Below are positions 9,431-19,200 of a stretch of DNA of 64,000 bases, piece by piece (the stretch's first letter is position 1; the number at the start of each line of letters is the position of its first letter). Under the pieces are notes generated by a model. It did no database searches and had not been told where the DNA came from. It worked only from the letters and a program-made list of their open reading frames with translations. The stretch covers positions 2,666,001-2,730,000 of the forward strand of contig JADJXS010000001.1 in assembly GCA_016710275.1 (NCBI GenBank), in the 5' to 3' direction. A program made the translations under genes and the position numbers. This stretch comes from Phycisphaerales bacterium (lineage in GTDB: Bacteria; Planctomycetota; Phycisphaerae; UBA1845; Fen-1342).

Positions 9431-11062
9431 CAGTTCACCCGTCTGCGGCGATTGTATCCGGTAGCGGGGGGAGTTGTCCGGTTTGGACGCAGGTCCGCAG
9501 GGCGGTTTCGAGGGTGTGGAGCGGGTCGTGGCCGCGGAGTTTGAGGGTGCGGTAGACGCTCGCGAGGACGGCCTGGGTGGTAGCGCCGCGGTCGGAGCGA
9601 TTGGACTGGCTGTTCTTCCGCAGGATGACGGCCGGTCGGATCATTCGTTCGGCGAAGTTGTTCTCAAAGGGGATGGCGGGGTGGTCCAGAAAGGTAAAGA
9701 TGTGATCGGCGGTGCGGCGCAGGCGTTTGCACAGCCGCAGGGCGTCGCGATCGACGGGTTGTCCGGCGGCGGCGTGGTCGAGCACATTCCGGACCAGCGC
9801 ATCGAGGCGCAGGGTGAGGCGCGGGATGCGCGTGGCATAGCGTTGCGGCGAAAAGTCCGGCCGCTGCGCAGACGGATGCCGTCGCGGATCAGTCGCCGCA
9901 GGGTTTTGGCGAAGGTGTGCCAGCCGTCGTCCGTGGCGGCGCCGCGCCGCGCGCTGCTCGTCGACTTTCTCCAGTTCGCGCAGCAGGTGCACGAGGCAAT
10001 ACTGTCGATCGGCCACGTCGATCGATTCGTACGCGCGCCAGAAGTCGTGCAGCAGGATGCCCTCGAAGGCCTCGCCGAAGAACTTCCGGGCCGCGGGACT
10101 TCCGCGGCAGCGGTCGATCATGTAGTAGCACACCTGGCCGTTGGCAAAACACCACAGCCAGCAGGTCTGGCCTTGCACGCGCCAGCCGGTCTCGTCCGCG
10201 TGCAGATGGGCGGAAGACTTCGCCTCGCGGGCGATCTGCTCGTACCAGGGCGCCAGCACGTCGGCCAGCCGCTGCCAGCACGCGACCAATCCGCCGGCCG
10301 AGAGCCGCGTTTGCAGGTGGAATTGCAGGATGTCGATCAGTTGATCGATCGTTACGCCCACCCCGTAATGACACCAGCCGCAAAGCTGACCACGCGATGG
10401 CCGAGCGTGGCGCCGGGCAGCCGCATCCGGCACTCCGGGTTCGACATCCTTCCGGCAGTTCGGGCAGTAGTCGCGATGGATCGTGTGCTCGGTGACCTGC
10501 GGCGGAATGTTCTCGGGCAGGTCTTCGGTGATCCGCGTGCGCCGGCGGTTGCAGCGTTGCGCGCCCCGCCGCAGTCGGGACAACAGGCGGCCCGGTGCTC
10601 GACGCGGCGGTCGATCCGCAGCGGCGCCGGGCGACGATGGCCGGGATGACCGTGGCGGCCGCCCGGCCGCTTGCGACGACGACGATCCGTCGCCTCCGCA
10701 TCCTTGCCGCGAACGTTGGCCTTGAGATAGACCGGGATCATCCCCGAGGGCGTGGCCGGCGTCGTCGCGGACAAATCACCGGCCGGGCGCGTCTGCAACT
10801 CCGCGATCCGCGCCGCCTGCTCGGCGATGCGTCGCGCGGCCGCCAACAGAGCCAGCTTCACCGCCTCGGAACCCAACGCGTACAGACGCAGCGCCGCCGC
10901 CTCATCGCAGACGCCCGTCTGCAACGCCGCAACCAGGTCGTCCAGCACGCCAGAATGCACCACCACGCTGCGCATGAACATGAAATACGCGCGTGCGCGC
11001 TCCCGGCGCAAGGGCTACAAGCCAACAATCTCAGAAACTTTCGCAAACGGCTGAACTGTTAC
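9427..11062 (-). mobile_element. IS66-family element nested in IS21 copy 1
   Basis: This 1,636-bp element has inverted ends GTAACAGTTCA and TGAACTGTTAC and is flanked by the 8-bp duplication CACGCATG (9419-9426 and 11063-11070), as expected for IS66. It carries only the large transposase gene, on the minus strand; no tnpA/tnpB accessory genes fit in the space, as in short transposase-only IS66 relatives. The uninterrupted target is preserved in IS21 copy 2 around 38655-38665, which proves the order of insertion: IS21 first, IS66 second. Confidence 0.92.
9435..11011 (-). pseudogene. tnpC: IS66-family transposase (frameshifted)
   Basis: The N-terminal third (from 11011) encodes a leucine/alanine-rich coiled segment (AARRIAEQAARIAELQTR). 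The frame then shifts near 10580 to one running to 9435. That frame has the IS66 zinc-finger region (YCPNCRKDVEP), the DDE catalytic core with HLHADETGWRVQG, ILLHDFWRAY and QYCLVHLLREL, and the C-terminal NNFAERMIRPAVILRKNSQ block. A second pair of compensating frame changes lies near 9850-9950, where the best family match moves to another frame. At least two disruptions make this a pseudogene, unless they are consensus errors. Confidence 0.85.
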
Positions 11063-11125
11063 CACGCATGAAAAAAGACCAGAAAAGGCTTCTTCCCCTC
11101 CGGAGAGCACCAGGGGAGACCTCCC

Positions 11126-11916
11126 ATGAATGACGCCCTGCGCACCGCCCTGACCCGCCTGCGCCTCTCGGGCCTGGCCCATTCGCTGGACGTGCGATTG
11201 GCCGAGGCCAGCGGCAACCGGCTCGGCCATGCCGAGTTCCTGGAACTTGTGCTCCAGGACGAGTTACTCGTCCGCAACGACCGGTTGATCGGCCGCCGCA
11301 CCAAGGCCGCCGGCTTCCGCGAGCAGAAAACGCTCGAAGACTTCGACTGGCAGTTCAATCCGTCGATCAAGCGGAAAATCATCTTCGACCTGGCCGCCTG
11401 CCGCTTCCTCCGCGAAGCGCGCGACGTGCTGCTGCTCGGCCCGCCCGGCACGGGCAAGAGCCACCTGGCCCAGGCCATCGGCCACGCCGTCATCAAGGCC
11501 GGGCGCCACCGTGCTCTATCGCTCCATCTTCGATCTGGTCCGCGACTTCCTCGGCGACGAAGCCGTCAGCGGACACGAGAAAACCCCTCGACCGCTATCT
11601 GCGGCCCGGGCCTTGGTCATCATCGACGACATGGGCATGAAGCAGCTCCCCAAACGCTCAGGAGAGTACCTGTTCGAGATCATCATGCCGCTACCAGGTC
11701 CGCGCCACCATGATGACCTCAAATCGCCCGCTGGAAGACTGGGGCAAACTGATCGGCGACGTGCCGGCCGCGACCGCTATCCTCGACCGCTTCCTGCACA
11801 ACGCCGAGGTGATCAATATCACCGGCCGCAGCTACCGCCTCCGCGACCACGCCGCCAAACCCGAGGCCACTCAAAAGAAGAAACCAGAACCCGCTTGCGA
11901 ACCCGTGGCGAAGTGA
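11126..11916 (+). pseudogene. istB: IstB ATPase, IS21 copy 1 (frameshifted)
   Basis: IstB is the AAA+ helper ATPase of IS21 transposition. From ATG 11126 the frame is correct through the Walker A motif LLGPPGTGKSH, then breaks at a G insertion near 11503. Three further differences from the intact copy at 38718-39506 (extra C near 11586, altered run near 11607, missing GC near 11688) shuffle the frame before it recovers from 11710 to the natural stop at 11916. Nucleotide identity to copy 2 is otherwise nearly complete. Confidence 0.9.
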
Positions 11917-11984
11917 GCATCATGCAAAAAACTGGCTGGTTTTGACCCGCCCACCTCTGGCTGCATTTAACCTGCCCGGTGACA

Positions 11985-12121
11985 CCGTATCGAGGTCGAA
12001 GCCGATTCAGTGCCTGTATTCGGTGCTCCCTGAGAACGGCGCCGCCACGCGGCAGCTGACCCGGCCAGGCGACCGGGTTGGAAACCTGGTGCCAAGCTCG
12101 GTCTGCGAGTGGGAGAACTAA
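11985..12121 (+). pseudogene. 3' part of the IS-split lipoprotein gene
   Basis: It begins with the second copy of the CCGTAT target duplication. Read in the frame set by the 5' part (codon GTA, then TCG from 11990), it gives 43 more residues, SRSKPIQCLYSVLPENGAAT and onward to VCEWEN and a TAA at 12119-12121. The continuous frame across the repaired junction confirms that the IS landed inside a coding sequence. Confidence 0.85.
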
Positions 12122-12249
12122 TTCTGACGTTGCGCCGAGGCCGTTGCGGTAGCCAGCCGCGGCTCGTCGCGCCGTGACTTGGGGCTCCCCGAGGACCGGC
12201 TGAGTGTCCGAGCCGGGTAGACGGGGCATCGATCCGACAATTCAATCCT

Positions 12250-12481
12250 GTAGCGCGGCGTCGAAAGGCGCCACGGAGAGTACAATGCGACCGGCGAAAG
12301 CGGCTCCTGGATGACGCAGAGCAGGACGCGGTTCGTGTACGACGGTTGGAACCTCATTCAGGAACTGAACGTGCCGACAAGCGGCGACCCGACCGTCCTG
12401 CGCCAGTACACCTGGGGCCTCGACCTCAGCGGCCAGAGCGGCAATTCGACTGTCGGCGGCTTGCACGGCGCGGGTGGATGA
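12250..12481 (+). pseudogene. RHS core copy E, truncated fragment
   Basis: An orphan stretch of RHS core, in the frame RRHGEYNATGESGSW, TRFVYDGWNLIQE, YTWGLDLSGQSGN and GLHGAGG, ends at a TGA (12479-12481) exactly where copies A and B continue with IGGLL. It has no start and no tail. It is closest to copy B, sharing the HGEYNATGESG variant. The following 184 bp up to the DUF499 gene hold nothing recognisable. It closes the left RHS array and marks the left border of the defence operon block. Confidence 0.8.
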
Positions 12482-12665
12482 CTCTGCCGGTTTGCCGTTG
12501 CACATAAGCAGCGCGCTCGTCGGTGCGCCGCATTCCGGCGCAGTTGCAGCGGGCATCCCTTCTGCGAGAGGCAAGTGTTGGCAGTAGGTACGCGCCAGGG
12601 CTCGTGCAGACGCTGTAGCGGCCACCCAAGGGCCGAATTGGGTACGGGCCGCCTTTCATTCCCAT

Positions 12666-15500
12666 TCAGGTAACCAGACGAACCGATTCCGTTAGCCGCA
12701 GATCTTCCAGCGCCTGGCGAAGGTCAAACTGCAGTCCGGGGGCCTGGTCCGCTTCGATTTCGCATTCGAAGTTGATTCCCAAACGCAACTGACTGCTGCT
12801 CCGAAGCCTGGGCAGCAGCTTGACGCCGATTCGGTTCCATATCTCCGGCGTGACGTTGCCGACAAGTCGAACGACGACCCGCGCCGGTGCAGCAGGCTGC
12901 GCGTCGCCGGCTACATCCGGAACCGCCGCAGTTGGTCCTGTTTCGGCAACTCGCGTCGCGCCCGGCTGGGGCGCTTCGGCAGCGGCGAGGCTTGAGATCA
13001 TCTCGGGGGCGGGCTGTCGCAGCAGTGCCGTCGCTCGGGCTTTGGTTAGAAGAAAGACCTGAGCCTCGAACGTGGCCTCCGCCGCATCGACGGGTTGCTC
13101 GAACCAGAGCCGGTCGTATGTGCCGTCGGTCTTCGGCCCGGATGCCAGGCCAAAGTCGCCACGGCGAACGAACTCGACGATCTTCGTTCGTAGCGCACCG
13201 TCCGTGTCGAGCAGGCGCGTAAGCGCACCATTCAGGAACGCTTGCCGCAAACTCGACAGCGGCCACGCGCCGCTCTCCTTCAACGCCGGCGGCCAGTTAC
13301 GTTCGAGATACCCTGCACCTACGGACTCGTTGAGCAGTCCCTCCGACCGAAGCGCGAAAACGATGCGCTCGGTGAGCGATTGGCCGGCGCTGGCATGTCC
13401 AGCGCTCAGGTCAACCATCTTCAAGCCATCTTCGGCCGCGGGATCGGCGACGAACACGAAGCGATAGCTCGCCCAGACCTCGTCCACCGCTCCGCCCGTC
13501 GCTTCCGTCAACTCGCCGCTCACCTTACCGCGGTCGGCCTGCTCGAACTCTCCTTGCAGCGTACCGTCGTCGATCTCCTGCTTGACGCGCCGCCACGCCT
13601 GCCAGATCTCGACCTTGTTGCGGAGTTCGCGCCCCGGTTTTCTGACGCACCAAATCAGCGAACCGGGATAGACGCGATTCGACGCACCGCGCTTGCGGGT
13701 CCACTCGGCAAGACGCCGACGCACGTCGCCCCGGTCGTCGGCTTCGGTGTCCGGGTCCACGATCGCGACGGTAAGCCTCGGCGTGTCGCCGACCTCCTCG
13801 CCGTCCGTAACCAAGCTGGGGTGGATCGTGAGGACCGGCTTCTTCTGGAATTCGCCGAGCACGATCTTGCGCATCGGCTTGCGGACGTCCTCGTCCTCAT
13901 CAAGCGACGCCTTCCGATCGGCGACGACTTTCTTGAGCGTCGGCTGGAACCCGAACCGGAATCCGTCGGTTCCGGCCTTACGAATGAAGTAGCCCTTCTT
14001 TTCCAATGCGATGGCCGCGTTGTCGATGGAGGTGGTCTCGATACTCGGCTCGCCCAGTGCGAATCGCAGTTCCGGCAAGTGCGACACTTTGTCCGCCTGC
14101 CCGCCGGATGACTCAAACAGTATCGCGGCGCCGACGCGGCGGTGAATGTCGCGCAAAGCGGCCTTTGTATCGGCGTCGAGCGCCTTGGCATGGCTGCTCT
14201 CGCCGGCGATGTCTGCGGAGATCGCGGGACCGAGTCGCGGTTCGCCAAGTTGCCCCAAGACGACACTGGCGAACCCGGGGTCATGTAGAGGTGCACGGCC
14301 AAGCGTCAGGAGAGGTTCATTGATTCCGCGCTGGTGTTGCTCGACGAACGCCCACGACACCCACTGTGCCAACATCGCCAGCGTGCCGCGTGTTTGCTGG
14401 TACTGCGGAAGCGTCTGCCACTTTCGCTGAAACACGGACAGCGTCGCCGGGTGGAAGGGGTAGCACGCCTCGAATCGCCGGCGCAGAAAGTCCTTCGCCT
14501 TCGATTCCGTGCTCGCCGCATCGACTGCGGTCCACTCCGGCGGGATGCGCTCACGCCGCTCGAAGCACCAATCGGCGTACGCCTTCGCCACAGCCCGCCC
14601 CGATTTGATGACGCCGGCCGAGTCGATACCCTCAAACAGCCGGCGCCGAACAACCTCCGCGATTTCGCCTTCATCGTTGACGATCAGGTCCTTGGCAACG
14701 CGCTTGACGACCTTCGTGATGCGAGCCTGCCACTCCTGATCCCACTCGGTCATTTCGACCTGACTGCGCGGCAAGCTGATCATGGCCACGCCGTGCGTCG
14801 TGCCCGTTACTGCCACGGTCAGATTCTGGATGAAAGCGTGGAAGCTCTCGGCGAAGCCGCGATGCCGATTCAGGAAGTTCAGCACTTCGTCAAACAGTAC
14901 AACCACGGGTGCGTTCGCAGCGGCGAACACGTTGGCCAACGCGGTCGTGCCGGGTGGCGTGTTGAGAGCATCCTTGCCGAGCGCCTTGATGCCGGCCTCG
15001 CCAGCAAGTTGCCGGGCAAGGTCGATCCACGGCGTCTCGGCCCCTTCCTGCGGGTCCCAGGCGTTCCCGACGAACGCCGCCACGCGGGCCTTCGGCAGAG
15101 ACTTGAATTCGTCGAGCCAGTTGCGTTCGGTATGGGGGGCCTTCTCGTCGGCCGTCCGCGAGAGCGTTCGCAGCTCGTCGAGTGTGATGCCGCCCCGCGT
15201 CATGTGATAAAGCGTCGTCAGCGTGTGCGTCTTGCCGCCGCCGAATTGCGTCACGAGCGCCATGACGGGGGCCGTGTTGCCGGTTTGGCCGAGCAACCGT
15301 CGAAGTGCCATCGCCGAATGTTCGCGAAGCGCCCGTGTGAAGCATGTTCGCTTGAAGAACTCCTTGGGGTCGGTGTAGTCCTTCGGCGCGGTGCCGGCGA
15401 CGACCTGCTCCAACGCGATGGCGAACTCGTCCGGGTTGAACGAGCGGCCTTCGCGGACTTCCTTTCGCGGGGATATGACTTTGTACCAAGGGTCCATCAT
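12666..15500 (-). CDS. DUF499-type AAA+ ATPase of a predicted defence operon
   Basis: 944 residues. It opens with PWYKVISPRKEVREGRSFNP, typical of DUF499/COG1483 predicted ATPases, and has a P-loop QFGGGKTHT at residues 85-93 and a Walker B APVVVLFDEVLNF near residues 197-209. The C-terminal ~100 residues form a separate small domain after an Ala/Pro-rich linker (VVRLVGNVTPEIWNRI onward). The family repeatedly sits beside DUF1156 methyltransferases, HepA-like helicases and PLD proteins in bacterial and archaeal defence islands; its biochemical role is unproven and may be DNA loading or translocation. It is the last gene of the operon and its ATG overlaps the nucleotidyltransferase stop by 4 bp. 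Confidence 0.88.
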   Translation of the reverse strand: MMDPWYKVISPRKEVREGRSFNPDEFAIALEQVVAGTAPKDYTDPKEFFKRTCFTRALREHSAMALRRLLGQTGNTAPVMALVTQFGGGKTHTLTTLYHMTRGGITLDELRTLSRTADEKAPHTERNWLDEFKSLPKARVAAFVGNAWDPQEGAETPWIDLARQLAGEAGIKALGKDALNTPPGTTALANVFAAANAPVVVLFDEVLNFLNRHRGFAESFHAFIQNLTVAVTGTTHGVAMISLPRSQVEMTEWDQEWQARITKVVKRVAKDLIVNDEGEIAEVVRRRLFEGIDSAGVIKSGRAVAKAYADWCFERRERIPPEWTAVDAASTESKAKDFLRRRFEACYPFHPATLSVFQRKWQTLPQYQQTRGTLAMLAQWVSWAFVEQHQRGINEPLLTLGRAPLHDPGFASVVLGQLGEPRLGPAISADIAGESSHAKALDADTKAALRDIHRRVGAAILFESSGGQADKVSHLPELRFALGEPSIETTSIDNAAIALEKKGYFIRKAGTDGFRFGFQPTLKKVVADRKASLDEDEDVRKPMRKIVLGEFQKKPVLTIHPSLVTDGEEVGDTPRLTVAIVDPDTEADDRGDVRRRLAEWTRKRGASNRVYPGSLIWCVRKPGRELRNKVEIWQAWRRVKQEIDDGTLQGEFEQADRGKVSGELTEATGGAVDEVWASYRFVFVADPAAEDGLKMVDLSAGHASAGQSLTERIVFALRSEGLLNESVGAGYLERNWPPALKESGAWPLSSLRQAFLNGALTRLLDTDGALRTKIVEFVRRGDFGLASGPKTDGTYDRLWFEQPVDAAEATFEAQVFLLTKARATALLRQPAPEMISSLAAAEAPQPGATRVAETGPTAAVPDVAGDAQPAAPARVVVRLVGNVTPEIWNRIGVKLLPRLRSSSQLRLGINFECEIEADQAPGLQFDLRQALEDLRLTESVRLVT

Positions 15501-16279
15501 GCTTTTTTCGCCTGCGGCGTTGTGGCCTGAATGTCCTCGCCGTCATCCTCGTCAGTGTCAACGTCTTCGTGCCCAGCCTCAGCTTCCTTAACCTGGCGCA
15601 GTGTGTTCGTGTAATAATCCTCAGCAGCACGCCACGTTCGGAAAACTCGCCCTCGGATTTTTGAAACGAACACACGTGGTTCCAGAGCGAGAAAGATACC
15701 TGCGGTTGACGCAATCTTTTCGAAAAAATCGCGCCTGAGCGGATGTGAGCCGGGAAGCAAGCCGGGATTGAAATTCTGATACTTGTAGTTGCGAATCGCC
15801 TCCTTAACGAGCTTCCATACGCTCAGTTCGACGACGGGAGCGTCCTGCTTCTTCGCAGCTTGTTTCGTCAGATGAGGCCTCACCAGATGCAGCGCCGGCC
15901 CTTGCTGGTCAAGCCACGCAAACAGTTCGCGAGATCCAAGGTCGAAGAGGCTGTTGGAGATAATGACCACGTCCACGTCAGACGTTTCTGCAAAGGGCTT
16001 TCCGTACTGGTGGGGAGACGGACTAAAGCCGAGTTTGGCGCTGCCGACGATACAAACGTCCTGAGACCCTATGTCGAACCGATCGGCAACCTGCTCCTTG
16101 AACACGATGTATCGCATCGGGCTGTTCTCGAAGACGTACGGGGTCCCTTCGAGCAAGAACACCTTGGCAAGGATTTGGTGAGTGTCGAGTTGGAGAATCA
16201 GCTCTTTGAATTGATCCGCTGTGGGCGCAGATTTGCCCCCGAGCAGGCTCAGAAGCTCGTCTGTCGTGGTCTTACTCAC
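15497..16279 (-). CDS. Pol-beta-like nucleotidyltransferase in the defence operon
   Basis: 260 residues. The motif IVGSAKLGFSP (residues 77-87) followed by SDVDVVI (100-106) is the GS...DxD signature of the Pol-beta nucleotidyltransferase superfamily, with the two metal-binding Asp at 101 and 103. The C-terminus ends in an acidic, probably disordered tail (DVDTDEDDGEDIQ). Family members in defence loci include signal-nucleotide synthases and antitoxin-type enzymes, but no specific class is evident here. It starts 12 bp after the methyltransferase stop and overlaps the DUF499 gene by 4 bp, so it belongs to the same transcript. Confidence 0.75.
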   Translation of the reverse strand: MSKTTTDELLSLLGGKSAPTADQFKELILQLDTHQILAKVFLLEGTPYVFENSPMRYIVFKEQVADRFDIGSQDVCIVGSAKLGFSPSPHQYGKPFAETSDVDVVIISNSLFDLGSRELFAWLDQQGPALHLVRPHLTKQAAKKQDAPVVELSVWKLVKEAIRNYKYQNFNPGLLPGSHPLRRDFFEKIASTAGIFLALEPRVFVSKIRGRVFRTWRAAEDYYTNTLRQVKEAEAGHEDVDTDEDDGEDIQATTPQAKKA

Positions 16280-16291
16280 GTTGCGTGTCTC

Positions 16292-19200
16292 CTACCTCGG
16301 CACGGCCAGTAGCATCGCGTCCAGGAGCCGCTTTTCCTCGGAATCACGAGGATACAGGGCTGACAGGGCATTCGCCAAACGCAGGAAGTCGGGGCCGCGA
16401 TCGACCTCGGCCTCCAACAGTGCCCGCAGGGCGTTGGTCGCCCCACTGTCCTGGAGGAGCATGGCCGCGTGGACGCGGTCCAGCGTCGTCGCCTCACGCT
16501 TGGCGCGGAGCGATTCCGGCGACACGTCGTCGACGGCCGCCCCCTTCTTCTTTCGCCCGCGGCCCTTCACCTCCGGCACGGCCGCGGCCCGCTGCTCGGC
16601 CATGAAATCCAGCATCCCCTGCGGGTCGGGCCTCTTGGCTGAATCGAACCGGCGGACGACGGCCGATGCCCCGTCCTCACCGAAGAGCTGCTTGGCCCGC
16701 TCGCCGACCGGCAACAGCCGCACGACGCCCTTGGCCGTCTCGATAATCCGGCCCTCCCAAATATCGAGGTGGATGCCAAGCGGCTGGGCGAAGCGGCGGG
16801 CCACGTCGTAGATCAGCGACAGCCCGGCCTTTTTCTTGCCCCTCTTGGCACCGGAGTCTTCGCCGTCGTCGTCGCCCTCATCGGCGTCATCCGCTTCGTC
16901 CTCCTCGGCCTCGGCGGCTTTCTTCGCTGCCTTGCCGTTGGCGGCGGCCTCGGTCGCCTGGAGCGTCCAGAGGAACAGGGCGGTCAGCCGGGCGTCCTCC
17001 TCCAGCGCCCCGGCCGCGCCGTTGCGGGCGCGGGATTCGGCTGAGCCGAGAACTTGATTGAGCGCCGTCCGGCCCGCAAATTCCCAGACGTAGGACAGGA
17101 AGCCCCGCCGGGCCGGCTCGCCGCGGGCCTTGTCGTTGGCGGCCAGGCCGACCTCCTCGCCGTCGGGCGTCTCGACGCGGGCGTATTTGCTGAACAGCTC
17201 CAGCGCCGGCCCGATGCAGGCGAAGACGAGATCGGCGCCGCGGATGCCTTCGCTACTGAGCCGCTCCATCCAGTCGCCGATGCGCTTGGGCAGTTCGCGG
17301 ACAATCTCGCCCCAGTCGCCGACGCTGGCCTCGTCGTCGCGTGGCCGACAGACAAGGTGAACGCTGGTATCTAATGCCGCCGAATCGCGGGCGCGAAGCC
17401 GCGACGACATCTCAGTCGCAAGCGGCCAAGAGCCGGTAATCGTCCAGCCGCCGGCAATCATGCCGGATAGGAGAGCCTCCCATCCTTCGGTTGTCTTGTG
17501 AGCGAAGACGACGCTTCCAATTCCATCATCACGGAGACTTCGTCTGCCGACAGCGAAAGCCTCGCGCATTTTCCTCTCGAAGTACGACTTGTCGCGCGGA
17601 TTCCCGTCGGTGTCGTGCCGCTGCTCATCCTGCACTGCCTCAAGCAATTTCGGTGTTAGCGGGTTCGATGGGTCATAGCGGTCGCGAAGGAGCGGGTGCT
17701 CCGGCACCGCCCGTCGGAGCCAGACGAAGAAGAAGTCAGAGAGGTCTGCGTATGGGATCGCGTCATAGTACGGCGGGTCAGTGAACCATACGGACACGGA
17801 TTCTTCGGGCAGAACTTGCTCGGATGCATCGGCTTGGCTCACCAATTGAGCCGACCGTCTAACTGCGAATTCTCGGAGCAAGTGCATCGTGCGAGCCAGT
17901 GCGGTGTCGAGAGACCCGCTGAACTGCGAGATCGGAATCGGCTCGACGAAATCCCACTTCATCGGAATCGCCCAGCGACTGAGCATGTGAGCCGGACGTT
18001 CGCCGACGTTGTGCCACACGGTGAGCGAGTTGTTAAGGTCGATTACTTTGCTAATGAGCAAAGCGACGAGAGGCCGTACGTTTGCCGGTGCTGAGTCGTG
18101 AATCAGTCGGCTTAGCGTCGTCATCGCGACTAACTGCCGTGACGTGAACAAGTCGCCCCACTTGGCCATCCCGTAGCGCTGAACCCGGAAGCCAAGGATC
18201 CCGATGGGCGGTAGCGGTTCATCTGGTACCGGGCCGAGTCCCCGATCATTCGACTTCAATGTTTCGCTGAGCTGCCGAAGGTGAAGTTGTGACGATCGAA
18301 CGACTGCATAATCTTCGCGCGTTGCGACACGATAGCGGCGAGCATCTTCACCCGGTGCCACGCTCGCGACCGCTAGGATCATTGCACCGCCGACACGGTG
18401 TCCGGAGCCATCGAAAAGTGCGTCAGAGCCGCCAGATTGCTCAGCAAGCTGCGCGCGAACACGCTCGGCAGGAACAACTATTTGGCAACACGGACACGTG
18501 GCATTCGCGCGAGTCACCGTTCCGCGGGGTACATCATCCTCACTTCGCGGCTCGAACACCTCCAAGGCGAGTTCAGGGACGCTCCCCCGCGCACGTTTTT
18601 CCTCATATCGGAGTGCTCTACGTCTGCCTGCTCGTTTGGCGAGCCAAAACGAGCGCACAAGCGGAATCTCTGCGCCGCAATTCGGCGCTTCGCAACGCAC
18701 ACAACGTGCCCACAAGTAGGCCGCTGGCTCATTGCCGTTGGGATCATTCGGGTAAAACCGCTCAAGTTCCTTCCTAGCCGAAGCCCGAATGGCCGCACCG
18801 ATCGCCGGGAGGGTCGATATCATCTCGTCAAGGTGGCGCGGCATAAGGTCAAGCACGACGCTCTGAATAAGGAGAGCCACGGGATTCAAATCCGTGGATA
18901 CCGCATCACAACCGAGTCGAAGCGCCTCAAGCGGTATCACTCCGCCGCCGCCGAATGGGTCTGCAACGAGCGGCGCATCGCTCCCGTGTGCCGCCACAAT
19001 CAGAGCTTGCGCGCTGCGAATTGTCGCGGAGTGGTGAGCGTTGCCCCAATCAGCAAGGTCCCCGACAAATTCGAGCAGAGCCTTACGCAGCCCCTCGTCG
19101 TCTTTGACTTGTTGCGTCCACCGCTCCGGGCGACCCGGGCAGTTCAAGAGCGCGGTCCTCGCTTTGGACTTGAAGTCCGTCGGGCACGCCGAGTCGCACG

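Larger units (their letters stand above)
7681..11984 (+). mobile_element. IS21-family element, copy 1 (carries a nested IS66-family element)
   Basis: The ends are TGTCAGCGGGCGGG (left) and the inverted CCTGCCCGGTGACA (right), inside longer related terminal repeats containing CAAAAGCAGCCA units. A 6-bp target duplication CCGTAT flanks it (7675-7680 and 11985-11990). Inside are istA and istB in the order usual for IS21. After removing the nested 1,636-bp IS66-family element and its 8-bp duplication the element is about 2.66 kb, matching copy 2 (2,645 bp). Both genes carry several small indels relative to copy 2 and to a sensible frame, so it is probably not autonomous as written. Confidence 0.93.
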
